The notes under the pieces are model-generated. The model was given only the letters and a program-made list of their open reading frames with translations. It did no database searches and had not been told where the DNA came from. This document shows positions 1 to 5,398 of a stretch of 5,398 nucleotides of DNA, one piece after another. The stretch is from assembly GCA_021733705.1 (NCBI GenBank), contig JAIPKF010000116.1, forward strand, positions 1-5,398, read 5' to 3'. The position numbers were made by a program, and so were the translations under genes. The DNA comes from Chthoniobacterales bacterium (GTDB taxonomy: Bacteria; Verrucomicrobiota; Verrucomicrobiia; Chthoniobacterales; UBA6821). The stretch's first letter is position 1. Each line of letters opens with the position of its first letter.

Positions 1-690
1 AATAGGAGGACGATTAATCACACGATGTGTATTGCGGTTATTGTTGTTCGAGGCTGTTCCTTGTGAATGAAATCCATTGAGAGGTGTTTGGCCACGATAG
101 AAAGGAGTGTTGCGAGGGCGAATTGTATTTTTTTGTTGGTTGCTTCCATTGGGGGTATTTGGTCCAGAAAAACGTTTTGGTCCAAGCATAGGGTTATTAT
201 TGCTCGGTTCAGGGCTTGTGATAACACCTGTTTCCCCATTAACAGTAATAGTTGCTTTTAATTTATTTGGATCCGAGTCCTTCACGATATTGACAAGCGA
301 CATCATTTTTTTGTTCGGTTTTTTTGTGAGTAATTCTCGATTTTGATCATTCTTATCGAGCACAAAAATTTCTTCATCACCATCGATCGTAACGATTCCA
401 GTAATAGCATAACGTTCTGAAAGCGGGGACGATTCTTCTGCAGTGGCCAATGAGAAGGGAGAATGAAGGAGGAGCGATTGAAAATTTGAGAGTTCACGAG
501 GTCTCATCCATGGAGCAAGAGGAGCTGGCTGGTTCTCTGGCTTTGAAGGGCCTTGTGGGGCCGCAAAAGAGACTCTTGCCTGGATCATGAAGAGTAGCAT
601 GATGAGCAAGTGAATGGCGATCCTCAATGGAGAGCAGACGGTTTTCAGTTCCTCATCGGGAATAATTTTGAGTTGATTGTTTACTGTCAT
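1..690 (-). CDS. Putative secreted/membrane-anchored protein at the GspC/PilP position of the operon (3' end outside window)
   Basis: An uninterrupted frame of 230 codons starts at the ATG at 690 and is still open at base 1, so the C-terminus is missing. Residues 24-36 are hydrophobic and are followed by a good signal peptidase I context (VSFA before AP, residues 40-45), so the protein is probably exported or anchored. The leader has a long 23-residue n-region. Residues 101-125 (AITGIV..DGDEEIFVLDK) look like one strand-rich domain, vaguely like the small periplasmic beta domain of GspC or PilP ('GI...ALV.'). From about residue 150 the protein becomes rich in N, Q, P, G and T, probably a disordered tail. 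It lies 52 bases after the GspM/PilO-like gene, in the slot where pilP or gspC/gspD often follow. The Shine-Dalgarno is poor (AGCAAGAAACG). The frame stays open upstream to about 775, but no better start is seen. I do not recognise the family; the GspC/PilP role is inferred mainly from position. Confidence 0.72.
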   Translation of the reverse strand, partial: MTVNNQLKIIPDEELKTVCSPLRIAIHLLIMLLFMIQARVSFAAPQGPSKPENQPAPLAPWMRPRELSNFQSLLLHSPFSLATAEESSPLSERYAITGIVTIDGDEEIFVLDKNDQNRELLTKKPNKKMMSLVNIVKDSDPNKLKATITVNGETGVITSPEPSNNNPMLGPKRFSGPNTPNGSNQQKNTIRPRNTPFYRGQTPLNGFHSQGTASNNNNRNTHRVINRPPI

Positions 691-742
691 GCTAGATCGT
701 TTCTTGCTGGTACATTCATTACTGTAAGTAAATTTAAAAACA

Positions 743-1276
743 TTAGGATGTAGCAGGTGTTTGAAAATATTGTTTTATTTCAAGGTCAATAATGACTTTG
801 GTCGGTTCTGAGTCACTTTTGATCACAAATTTATTGATAGCACGCCATGCAGTAGGATTTTGTAATGCGAAAAGAAATTTTACTAAGCCTTCAAAAGAAC
901 CTGAAATTTTTGCTTGAACGCTTACTGATGAAGCATCGGAGGAGGTATTAGTTGGAAGTAAGTTTTCTTCGATAATCTTGAGACCAGCCTTTTCAGCTTC
1001 TGTTCGCTCACATTTTAAAAGTTCGGCACTTGCTTTGTCATTGTTCCAAGTGGGAAGGGGGTGTTGGTGCGCCCATGTAGTTGCTGGTTGCAGTGTTTCT
1101 GCCGTCATGATGATGGCGCGACCTTCTGCAAGTTGAGTTCTTAGAGCACTAACTTTAGATTGCAATTGCTGGTTGATGTTCAAAAATATTTTGAAACTAA
1201 TCAGATTGAATGCCAGAAATATGGCTCCACAGAGTACAAGAAAGAGCGTTTTTTCACTAGGGGCTAGTTTTCGCAT
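743..1276 (-). CDS. GspM/PilO-like assembly-platform protein
   Basis: This is a 177-residue bitopic inner-membrane protein: a short cytoplasmic N-terminus (MRKLAPSEK), one membrane helix at about residues 10-32, a helical, coiled-coil-prone stretch at about 34-60, and a periplasmic C-terminal domain. Residues from about 118 (VSVQAKISGSFEGLVKFLFA...) to the end have the beta-alpha-beta-beta rhythm of the ferredoxin-like fold of PilO and GspM. These proteins dimerise with PilN/GspL in the platform of type IV pili and type II secretion. The gene overlaps the end of the upstream GspL/PilN-like gene, fitting a coupled pair. The start is uncertain: the ATG at 1276 has AAGGA 10 bases upstream, while a GTG at 1309 has AGGA at 7 bases and would add 11 residues. 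ATG is preferred because the resulting N-terminus looks typical of the family. Length fits PilO or GspM, which sequence alone does not separate here. Confidence 0.8.
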   Translation of the reverse strand: MRKLAPSEKTLFLVLCGAIFLAFNLISFKIFLNINQQLQSKVSALRTQLAEGRAIIMTAETLQPATTWAHQHPLPTWNNDKASAELLKCERTEAEKAGLKIIEENLLPTNTSSDASSVSVQAKISGSFEGLVKFLFALQNPTAWRAINKFVIKSDSEPTKVIIDLEIKQYFQTPATS

Positions 1277-2759
1277 GGGGTAGGGATCCTTCTGTTTCAA
1301 ATTTAACACTATTTTTTCCTGCTAACTTGGGCTGACTGCTTGTCCACTCATACTCTTGAAATTCAGGAGCTTTTTTAATGAGTTCTAAAAAATGATAAGC
1401 CTGTGAGACATCGGATGCTTCTCCTGTGATTTGTAATCGACCTGCAATAGCTGAAAGTGAGGTCAAACGAATTTTTTCACCATGGATTTGACTGGCAATA
1501 GCAGCAAGCAGATCGAGTGCGTAGGTTGTAGGATCAATTGCAAAACGAAATTCTTGCCATTGTATGATCTCTTCATTTGCTTTTTTTACAGCACTTGCAG
1601 CTGCTGAGAGTTGATAAGAGAGATGTGTAACAGTGATTTTTTTAAAAAGGAGATTTGTAGCTCCTAAAAAAAGCATAAGAAAGTACCCAAGGAGTGCTAC
1701 AGCTATAACTTTTTTTATCCGATTTTTTTTCTCCTGGAGAACTCTTTCCTCTCGCGCCTGTTCTGAAGGAAGATCAAGCAGTGGGGATGGGATGATTGGC
1801 GAGTTCAATTCAGTAATAGAATCACAATCATTCTCTGAGATACCAAGATTTTCTAGCAGAAGATGATGTTCCTCTTTGGAAAAAGAGCCGATCATTCGAA
1901 CAGTTTGAGGGATTCTTTCTAATACTGATTCCGCTTGAAGATGAAAGGCCATGCGTTTGATGAGTCCAAGTAAAAAAGAATTGATTTCGGTTTCACCACT
2001 TCCTGAGAACCATAAATATTGATTTTTTTTAACAAATCCAAAACAGATTTCGCCTAGCTCTTTCCAAACAACAAGGTCAATGTTTTCGATAGGCAAAAGT
2101 CGTGCTGCTGCTTCAAAGTAATCTGCCTGTTTGAGATAAGGAGCGGTAGCCACAGATGGGATGGTGGTTGGAGCAAAAACAACAACAAGAGTCCGTTCTT
2201 CTTGAGTCTCATGAGTGATCATTTTTAATCCTTCACTCATTCCACGACGAAGTAAGTGCTTGCTGGAGAGTTCCAACATAATGAGTTCTTGAAGGTCCCC
2301 TTGAGAGTCGACCCAGAGAGGAATAACGATAAGATCACGGGTAGGAACACCTACAATCCAATCTGATTTTGAAATACTCAGCGGTGGTGGGGTTGCTGCA
2401 TCAAGTAGAATGGGCTGAGATTTGGTTTGAGATATTATCTCTAATGTGGACAGTGGGGGTTGCTCCGATTGATTTTGTACGGTTGAGGTTCCAGAAATAT
2501 CCGTTTCTACTTCCTCATTTCTAAGATAGGAATTTTCAGCATTGGAAGCAAATGATGAAAGAGGTCTCGATGGTGCTAACTCCTCTTTTTTGGAAGCTAT
2601 TTTCCAACGTTGCCACTCTCCTAATGAACTTCCAGGACGAAGGAGGGTGATAAGATTTTTTTTGGAATCGCGTTGGAGTACAAGAGCAAGCGATGAAATG
2701 ATATTAAATATCTTTCTTCCTTTTTCTAAAATGCTGTGGGGGTAGGGTGCTTTGCTCAT
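1257..2759 (-). CDS. GspL / PilM-PilN-like type II secretion or pilus assembly protein
   Basis: This 500-residue protein has GspL architecture. A cytoplasmic part covers residues 1-348, with one membrane helix at about 351-372, a helical linker at 375-405, and a periplasmic ferredoxin-like domain at about 412-490. The last matches the PilN pattern: L.SL....G.L.I.GEASD......L..IKKAPEF (about 432-468). Residues 134-170 (WIVGVPTRDLIVIPLW... then a helix) and 225-340 resemble the degenerate actin-like cytoplasmic domain of GspL/PilM, which recruits the assembly ATPase in known systems. A hydrophilic, Ser/Glu/Pro-rich stretch at about 60-130 interrupts the N-terminal region and is probably disordered. 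The ATG overlaps the gspK stop as ATGA, and the 3' end overlaps the next gene, so translation is probably coupled. No strong Shine-Dalgarno precedes the ATG. GspL is preferred over PilN because of the large cytoplasmic part; the system could equally be pilus-like. Confidence 0.82.
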   Translation of the reverse strand: MSKAPYPHSILEKGRKIFNIISSLALVLQRDSKKNLITLLRPGSSLGEWQRWKIASKKEELAPSRPLSSFASNAENSYLRNEEVETDISGTSTVQNQSEQPPLSTLEIISQTKSQPILLDAATPPPLSISKSDWIVGVPTRDLIVIPLWVDSQGDLQELIMLELSSKHLLRRGMSEGLKMITHETQEERTLVVVFAPTTIPSVATAPYLKQADYFEAAARLLPIENIDLVVWKELGEICFGFVKKNQYLWFSGSGETEINSFLLGLIKRMAFHLQAESVLERIPQTVRMIGSFSKEEHHLLLENLGISENDCDSITELNSPIIPSPLLDLPSEQAREERVLQEKKNRIKKVIAVALLGYFLMLFLGATNLLFKKITVTHLSYQLSAAASAVKKANEEIIQWQEFRFAIDPTTYALDLLAAIASQIHGEKIRLTSLSAIAGRLQITGEASDVSQAYHFLELIKKAPEFQEYEWTSSQPKLAGKNSVKFETEGSLPHAKTSP

Positions 2760-3739
2760 TGTTCTTGCCAGCTTAACATAGTGTGCCCTCTTGAGTCTCC
2801 CATGATAACAATAATATGATGGGTGACCCCATGGTAGGTTCCTTGACTATCAATGCGTCGAATATTACCAGTAGTTCCGAAATAATTCAGTAAAAGTTGT
2901 TCTTGAAGACCAGAGACTCCCATGAGTTTTGCTGCTTGGTTAATATCGTTAAAAATGATGTCATCCTCTGTTCCTGAGATACCATCAGGGCCTGCAGCCA
3001 ATTTGATAAAGGCTTCGGTCTGTTCTGGAGTCAATCCAAGGAGATCGATAAACATATCAGGACTACAATAATTGATATTAATTTTTCCTGGATTGAAGGT
3101 AGAAAAAAAGTGCTTCCATTCGGGGTTTGCCTTCATTACAGGAGCAAAACCGATAACCATTCCCATTTCACGAGCATCGAGGAAAGGGGCATTGGGTGGA
3201 TATCCCTGAAGGCCTATCTTTTCATATTCGGAGCGCTTAGCTCCATGTTCAGAACGAAGTTCTGTAGGGCTTTGCCAATCAAGGAGACCATCAATGGCTG
3301 CTTCTTGATCCTTTTCAGAAACACCCCATTTTTCAAAGAGTCTTTGAAAAATAATACGATCTGATTTTGCTAACCAAATATTAGGATTAATATAACCTGA
3401 ATCATTATAGAGTTTGACGTAAAAACTCTCTCCCTCTTTATCTGATGGGTCACCTTGAATTAAAGCTGGATCATTAGGATTGATTCCAGGATTCATCCCA
3501 ATAGCTAGTCCGCTTAGTGCCATTTGGCGTGCATGAAAAGAACGTGCTGCGTGGCTCTCTTCTTCAAGCCAGCTGTTAACACTTCCAGCAGCAAGAATGA
3601 TCAGCCCAGCCAAAAAAGCTATTGCCCAGAGAACCATTGGAAGGGCAAAGCCATTGGAGCTCTTGTGAAACAGGGAAGTGATGTTCCACTTCCTCTTCTC
3701 AAGAGCTAGTTGACATTTATCTAAAACTAATAGGGGCAT
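2756..3739 (-). CDS. gspK: Type II secretion minor pseudopilin GspK
   Basis: This is a 327-residue GspK, the large minor pseudopilin at the tip of the type II secretion pseudopilus. A prepilin peptidase site follows Gly30 (NG before FALPMVLW), with a hydrophobic helix at about 31-54. Mature position 5 is Met, not Glu; lack of Glu5 is a known GspK trait. Family blocks appear in order: DSGYINPN (113-120), LLDWQSPTE (152-160), a degenerate GAE..YY block (HGAKRSEYEK, 165-174), PPNAPF (181-186), GKININYCS (218-226), and a C-terminal strand ending in LSWQEQ. GPDGISGTEDDI (250-261) looks like an acidic, possibly calcium-binding loop. The gene is first in the minus-strand unit and ends in an ATGA overlap with the next gene. 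The ATG at 3739 gives a rather long 30-residue leader; a TTG at 3772 would lengthen it by 11 and is less likely. No clear Shine-Dalgarno is seen for either start. Confidence 0.9.
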   Translation of the reverse strand: MPLLVLDKCQLALEKRKWNITSLFHKSSNGFALPMVLWAIAFLAGLIILAAGSVNSWLEEESHAARSFHARQMALSGLAIGMNPGINPNDPALIQGDPSDKEGESFYVKLYNDSGYINPNIWLAKSDRIIFQRLFEKWGVSEKDQEAAIDGLLDWQSPTELRSEHGAKRSEYEKIGLQGYPPNAPFLDAREMGMVIGFAPVMKANPEWKHFFSTFNPGKININYCSPDMFIDLLGLTPEQTEAFIKLAAGPDGISGTEDDIIFNDINQAAKLMGVSGLQEQLLLNYFGTTGNIRRIDSQGTYHGVTHHIIVIMGDSRGHTMLSWQEQ

Positions 3740-3817
3740 CGGTAAAATTAACTCTATTTTCCAACAAAGCAAATTACGAAATTTTTTTAGTGATTGAGAG
3801 GTGTATCACCTACTTAA

Positions 3818-3832
3818 CCCGAATATTTCATA
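3818..3832 (+). repeat. Left terminal inverted repeat of the putative MITE
   Basis: CCCGAATATTTCATA, preceded by TTAA at 3814-3817. It pairs with 3979-3993, with one mismatch at base 5 (A against G). Confidence 0.75.
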
Positions 3833-3978
3833 CCAATCTACTACGGAAGCAGGGAAGCCAGATGGATGCTGTGTTGATCTCGAAGTCTTCCTCAGGCAGT
3901 GTTTACACACACAGCCGTCGTCAGACTTCATCACTCGCCTTGCCTTATCAGCCTTCGCGGCCTCCTCATGACGATCAA

Positions 3979-3993
3979 TATGAAATATCCGGG
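3979..3993 (-). repeat. Right terminal inverted repeat of the putative MITE
   Basis: On the plus strand this reads TATGAAATATCCGGG, followed by TTAA at 3994-3997. Its reverse complement matches the left end at 14 of 15 positions. Confidence 0.75.
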
Positions 3994-4029
3994 TTAATTC
4001 TGTAGTTAAGAAAATTGAGTATATGGAGT

Positions 4030-4058
4030 TTGTTTTTTTAAAAAAGTTTTTTCATAAA
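4030..4058 (+). promoter_or_regulatory. Candidate sigma70-type promoter for murC
   Basis: TTGTTT (4030-4035) and CATAAA (4053-4058) are separated by 17 bases, a standard spacing. The match to TTGACA/TATAAT is 3/6 and 4/6. The stretch is strongly AT-rich, so chance matches are likely and other placements are possible (for example a -10 near TATTTA at 4070). murC needs a promoter here because the upstream gene is divergent. Confidence 0.3.
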
Positions 4059-4118
4059 ACCTCAACAACTATTTAAATAGAAAATTAGAAAATTCTTTTT
4101 TCTGACTAGTCGAAACAA

Positions 4119-4124
4119 AAGGAG
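4119..4124 (+). promoter_or_regulatory. Strong Shine-Dalgarno (AAGGAG) ahead of the mini-ORF
   Basis: AAGGAG lies 5 bases before the ATG at 4130 and 8 bases before the ATG at 4133, which is ideal for those codons. It is 22 bases from the murC ATG at 4147, too far for direct use. The murC ATG has no Shine-Dalgarno of its own (preceded by GCGGCGCTTCTC). Confidence 0.6.
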
Positions 4125-4129
4125 TTGTT

Positions 4130-4150
4130 ATGATGCGGCGCTTCTCATGA
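4130..4150 (+). CDS. Possible six-codon leader mini-ORF (MMRRFS) coupled to murC
   Basis: ATG ATG CGG CGC TTC TCA TGA follows an ideal AAGGAG site, and its stop overlaps the murC start as ATGA (4147-4150). Ribosomes loaded at the strong site would end exactly on the murC ATG and could restart there, so the mini-ORF may serve as a loading leader or a control point for murC. The peptide itself (two Met, two Arg, Phe, Ser) matches nothing I know. The alternative is a frameshift, real or from sequencing, near 4136-4147 that detached the original murC start. No homopolymer there favours an error. Confidence 0.4.
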   Translation: MMRRFS

Positions 4151-5398
4151 TATGCTCTTCAACCACCAATTGTAGTTCGCTAGCCAGCATTCAAGAACTC
4201 TCTGCTTTATTGTTGAGTGGTCTCTCTCTTGAGGTCCACCTCATTGGGGTTGCAGGTTCCGGTATGAGTGGATTAGCAGGTTTGCTTTTGTCAATAGGGC
4301 ATCGTGTTTCTGGTTCCGATCGAGCGACCAGTGAGGAGGTGGAACGCTTATGTACAAGAGGGTTAAAATTTTTTATGGGGCATCGCAGTGATGATGCTCA
4401 GAGTGCAGATATTATTATCTATTCTTCAGCCATTCATGCTGGAAATCCCATTTTGGATAGAGCTTTAGAATTAGGCAAAAGGCTAGTCCGGCGGGCAGAG
4501 GTACTTTCTGCATTGATGATTGGAAAAAAAGGAATCGTGATTTCTGGAATGCATGGAAAAACAACAACATCTTCTCTTGCTGCCCACGTCTTTGGTAAAG
4601 CGGGGCTGAATCCATCACATTATGTTGGTGCTGAAATTCCTATCTTAGGAACGAATGCTCGCTGGAGTGCCGAGGGAGACTATTTTATTGCAGAGGGAGA
4701 TGAAAGTGATGGAACGCTTGTTCATTATGAACCTGAACATTCTATTATTCTTAATATCGAGCCAGAGCATCTTGATTTTTATAAAAATATAGAAGCTATT
4801 GATGCTGTTTACCAAAAATTAGTTGATCAAACAAGAGGCTCTCTTTTTTATTGGGCTAACGATCCAGGGGCCAAACGTCTTTGCGCAGGCCATCCTCGTG
4901 CCATTGCTGTTGGTATTACACCAGAGTGCTCGTATCGTTATGAAAAACTGCAGCAAGAAAATGGAAGTTCTTCTTTTTTAGTAATTGCAAAAAACCGACC
5001 GCTTGGTCGTGTGGAGCTCTCTATCCCTGGTGCTCATAATGTGAGCAATGCCATGTTGGTGATCGCACTTGCATTGGAACTAGGTGTTCCATTTAAAAAA
5101 ATCGGGGAAGCTTTAAAAGAATTTCAAGGAGCCAAAAGGCGTTTTGAGTTGAAGTACAAAAGTGAGAGTCTGACCGTGGTAGATGATTATGGGCACCATC
5201 CTACTGAGATTGCTGCAACTCTTGCTACAGCTCGTTCTCTCATGAACAAAAAAGGAAATCTCTTTGTTTTATTTCAACCTCACCGTTATTCACGTACGGT
5301 TGCCTTTGAGAAAGAATTTGGAGAGGTCTTTTTGGCTGCAGATACTGTTTTTGTAACAGATATCTACCCAGCCAGCGAGGAGGCGATTCCAGGCGTCA
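4147..5398 (+). CDS. murC: UDP-N-acetylmuramate--L-alanine ligase MurC (3' end outside window)
   Basis: MurC is the cytoplasmic ATP-dependent ligase that adds L-alanine to UDP-N-acetylmuramate, the first amino-acid step of peptidoglycan stem-peptide synthesis. 417 residues are present and the frame is open at the window end; relatives of about 460-490 residues suggest roughly 50-70 are missing. Motifs in order: the UDP-binding glycine loop GVAGSGMSGL (34-43); the ATP-binding P-loop GMHGKTTT (134-141), with Met where most have Thr; GDESDG (184-189); LNIEPEHLD (202-210; Asp to Glu relative to E. coli NIEADH); PGAHNVSNA (294-302); GAKRRFE (328-334); VDDYGHHPTEI (345-355); and FQPHRYSRT (376-384). 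These cover the N-terminal, central ATPase and C-terminal Mur ligase domains. The ATG at 4147 is the only in-frame ATG before the glycine loop; it lacks its own Shine-Dalgarno and overlaps the stop of a mini-ORF. Divergent from gspK, so it heads its own transcript. Confidence 0.96.
   Translation, partial: MICSSTTNCSSLASIQELSALLLSGLSLEVHLIGVAGSGMSGLAGLLLSIGHRVSGSDRATSEEVERLCTRGLKFFMGHRSDDAQSADIIIYSSAIHAGNPILDRALELGKRLVRRAEVLSALMIGKKGIVISGMHGKTTTSSLAAHVFGKAGLNPSHYVGAEIPILGTNARWSAEGDYFIAEGDESDGTLVHYEPEHSIILNIEPEHLDFYKNIEAIDAVYQKLVDQTRGSLFYWANDPGAKRLCAGHPRAIAVGITPECSYRYEKLQQENGSSSFLVIAKNRPLGRVELSIPGAHNVSNAMLVIALALELGVPFKKIGEALKEFQGAKRRFELKYKSESLTVVDDYGHHPTEIAATLATARSLMNKKGNLFVLFQPHRYSRTVAFEKEFGEVFLAADTVFVTDIYPASEEAIPGV

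Larger units (their letters stand above)
3818..3993. mobile_element. Putative MITE (176 bp, non-autonomous, TTAA-flanked)
   Basis: The left end CCCGAATATTTCATA (3818-3832) and the reverse complement of the right end CCCGGATATTTCATA (3979-3993) match at 14 of 15 bases. Each end is directly flanked by TTAA (3814-3817 and 3994-3997), which reads as a 4-bp target-site duplication. The element is about half G+C by my count, against visibly AT-rich flanks, consistent with inserted DNA. It is far too short for a transposase and shows no recognisable transposase fragment. An internal inverted pair GAAGTCT (3882-3888) / AGACTTC (3923-3929) suggests more secondary structure. CCC-starting ends and TTAA targets resemble the IS1380/piggyBac-like group; that assignment is inference. 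It sits 79 bases before the gspK start and well upstream of murC, so it separates the two promoters without breaking a gene. Confidence 0.72.
3740..4129. other. Divergent intergenic region between gspK and murC
   Basis: About 390 bases separate the gspK and murC units. Contents from left to right: an AT-rich gspK upstream stretch (3740-3789) with no convincing promoter; a small palindrome AGGTG-TAT-CACCT at 3799-3811; a TTAA-flanked inverted-repeat element (3818-3993); and a very AT-rich murC leader (3998-4118). The leader has poly-T/poly-A runs at 4033-4052, a tandem 8-mer (TAGAAAAT twice, 4078-4093) and a short palindrome GACTAGTC (4104-4111). An open plus-strand frame (3790-4005) crosses the element, but it has no ribosome binding site and no recognisable protein character. 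No tRNA, rRNA or riboswitch was recognised. Confidence 0.7.

Noticed and set aside
303..497. Minus-strand 64-codon frame, with a similar one at 18-239
   Set aside because: Both lie out of frame inside the longer 1-690 coding frame, which has the signal peptide and continuous reading.
3772..3772. TTG at 3772 as the gspK start
   Set aside because: It gives an even longer leader before the cleavage site and has no Shine-Dalgarno; the ATG at 3739 is more economical.
3799..3811. AGGTG-TAT-CACCT hairpin as a terminator
   Set aside because: The stem is only 5 bp with no adjoining U-tract in a useful direction, and no gene ends here; an operator role cannot be shown.
3790..4005. Plus-strand 71-codon open frame across the inverted-repeat element
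   Set aside because: It spans the putative MITE and its flanks, has no ribosome binding site, and shows no family-like protein pattern.
4033..4052. T-run/A-run/T-run as a rho-independent terminator
   Set aside because: There is no G+C-rich stem, and neither flanking gene terminates toward this site; it reads as AT-rich promoter DNA.
4415..4618. Minus-strand 67-codon frame inside murC
   Set aside because: Antisense shadow of a conserved MurC region that includes the P-loop.

Overview
The window looks like chromosomal DNA of a Gram-negative (diderm) bacterium, with moderate to low G+C by eye. The best guess is the Verrucomicrobiota or wider PVC group. That guess rests on recalled resemblance of the MurC (for example the stretch SHYVGAEIPILGTN) and of the four-gene secretion cluster to verrucomicrobial proteins; no search was run. 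The DNA is tightly packed coding sequence, broken by one roughly 390-base intergenic region between two divergent transcription units.

Left part, minus strand (transcribed from about 3740 down to 1): an apparent operon for the inner-membrane assembly platform of a type II secretion system or type IV pilus-like machine. In transcription order it holds gspK (minor pseudopilin, 2756-3739), a 500-aa GspL/PilM-PilN-like protein (1257-2759), a GspM/PilO-like protein (743-1276), and a secreted or membrane-anchored protein with an N/Q/P-rich tail (1-690, running off the window). The last sits where a GspC or PilP protein would be expected. The first three genes overlap (ATGA at gspK/L; 20 or 53 bases at L/M), which points to translational coupling. 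No major pseudopilin, ATPase, secretin or GspF gene is visible here.

Middle (3740-4129): the intergenic region holds a 176-bp palindrome-ended element (3818-3993). It has 15-bp terminal inverted repeats with one mismatch and is flanked on both sides by TTAA. It encodes no transposase and has a base composition unlike its AT-rich surroundings, so it looks like a MITE (non-autonomous transposon), perhaps of the IS1380/piggyBac-like type.

Right part, plus strand (4130 to end): murC, the UDP-N-acetylmuramate--L-alanine ligase of peptidoglycan synthesis, is clear from all its signature motifs and is cut by the window end at residue 417. It is preceded by an excellent ribosome binding site that does not serve the murC ATG directly. 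Instead it serves a six-codon mini-ORF (MMRRFS) whose stop overlaps the murC start as ATGA, which suggests a coupled leader peptide.
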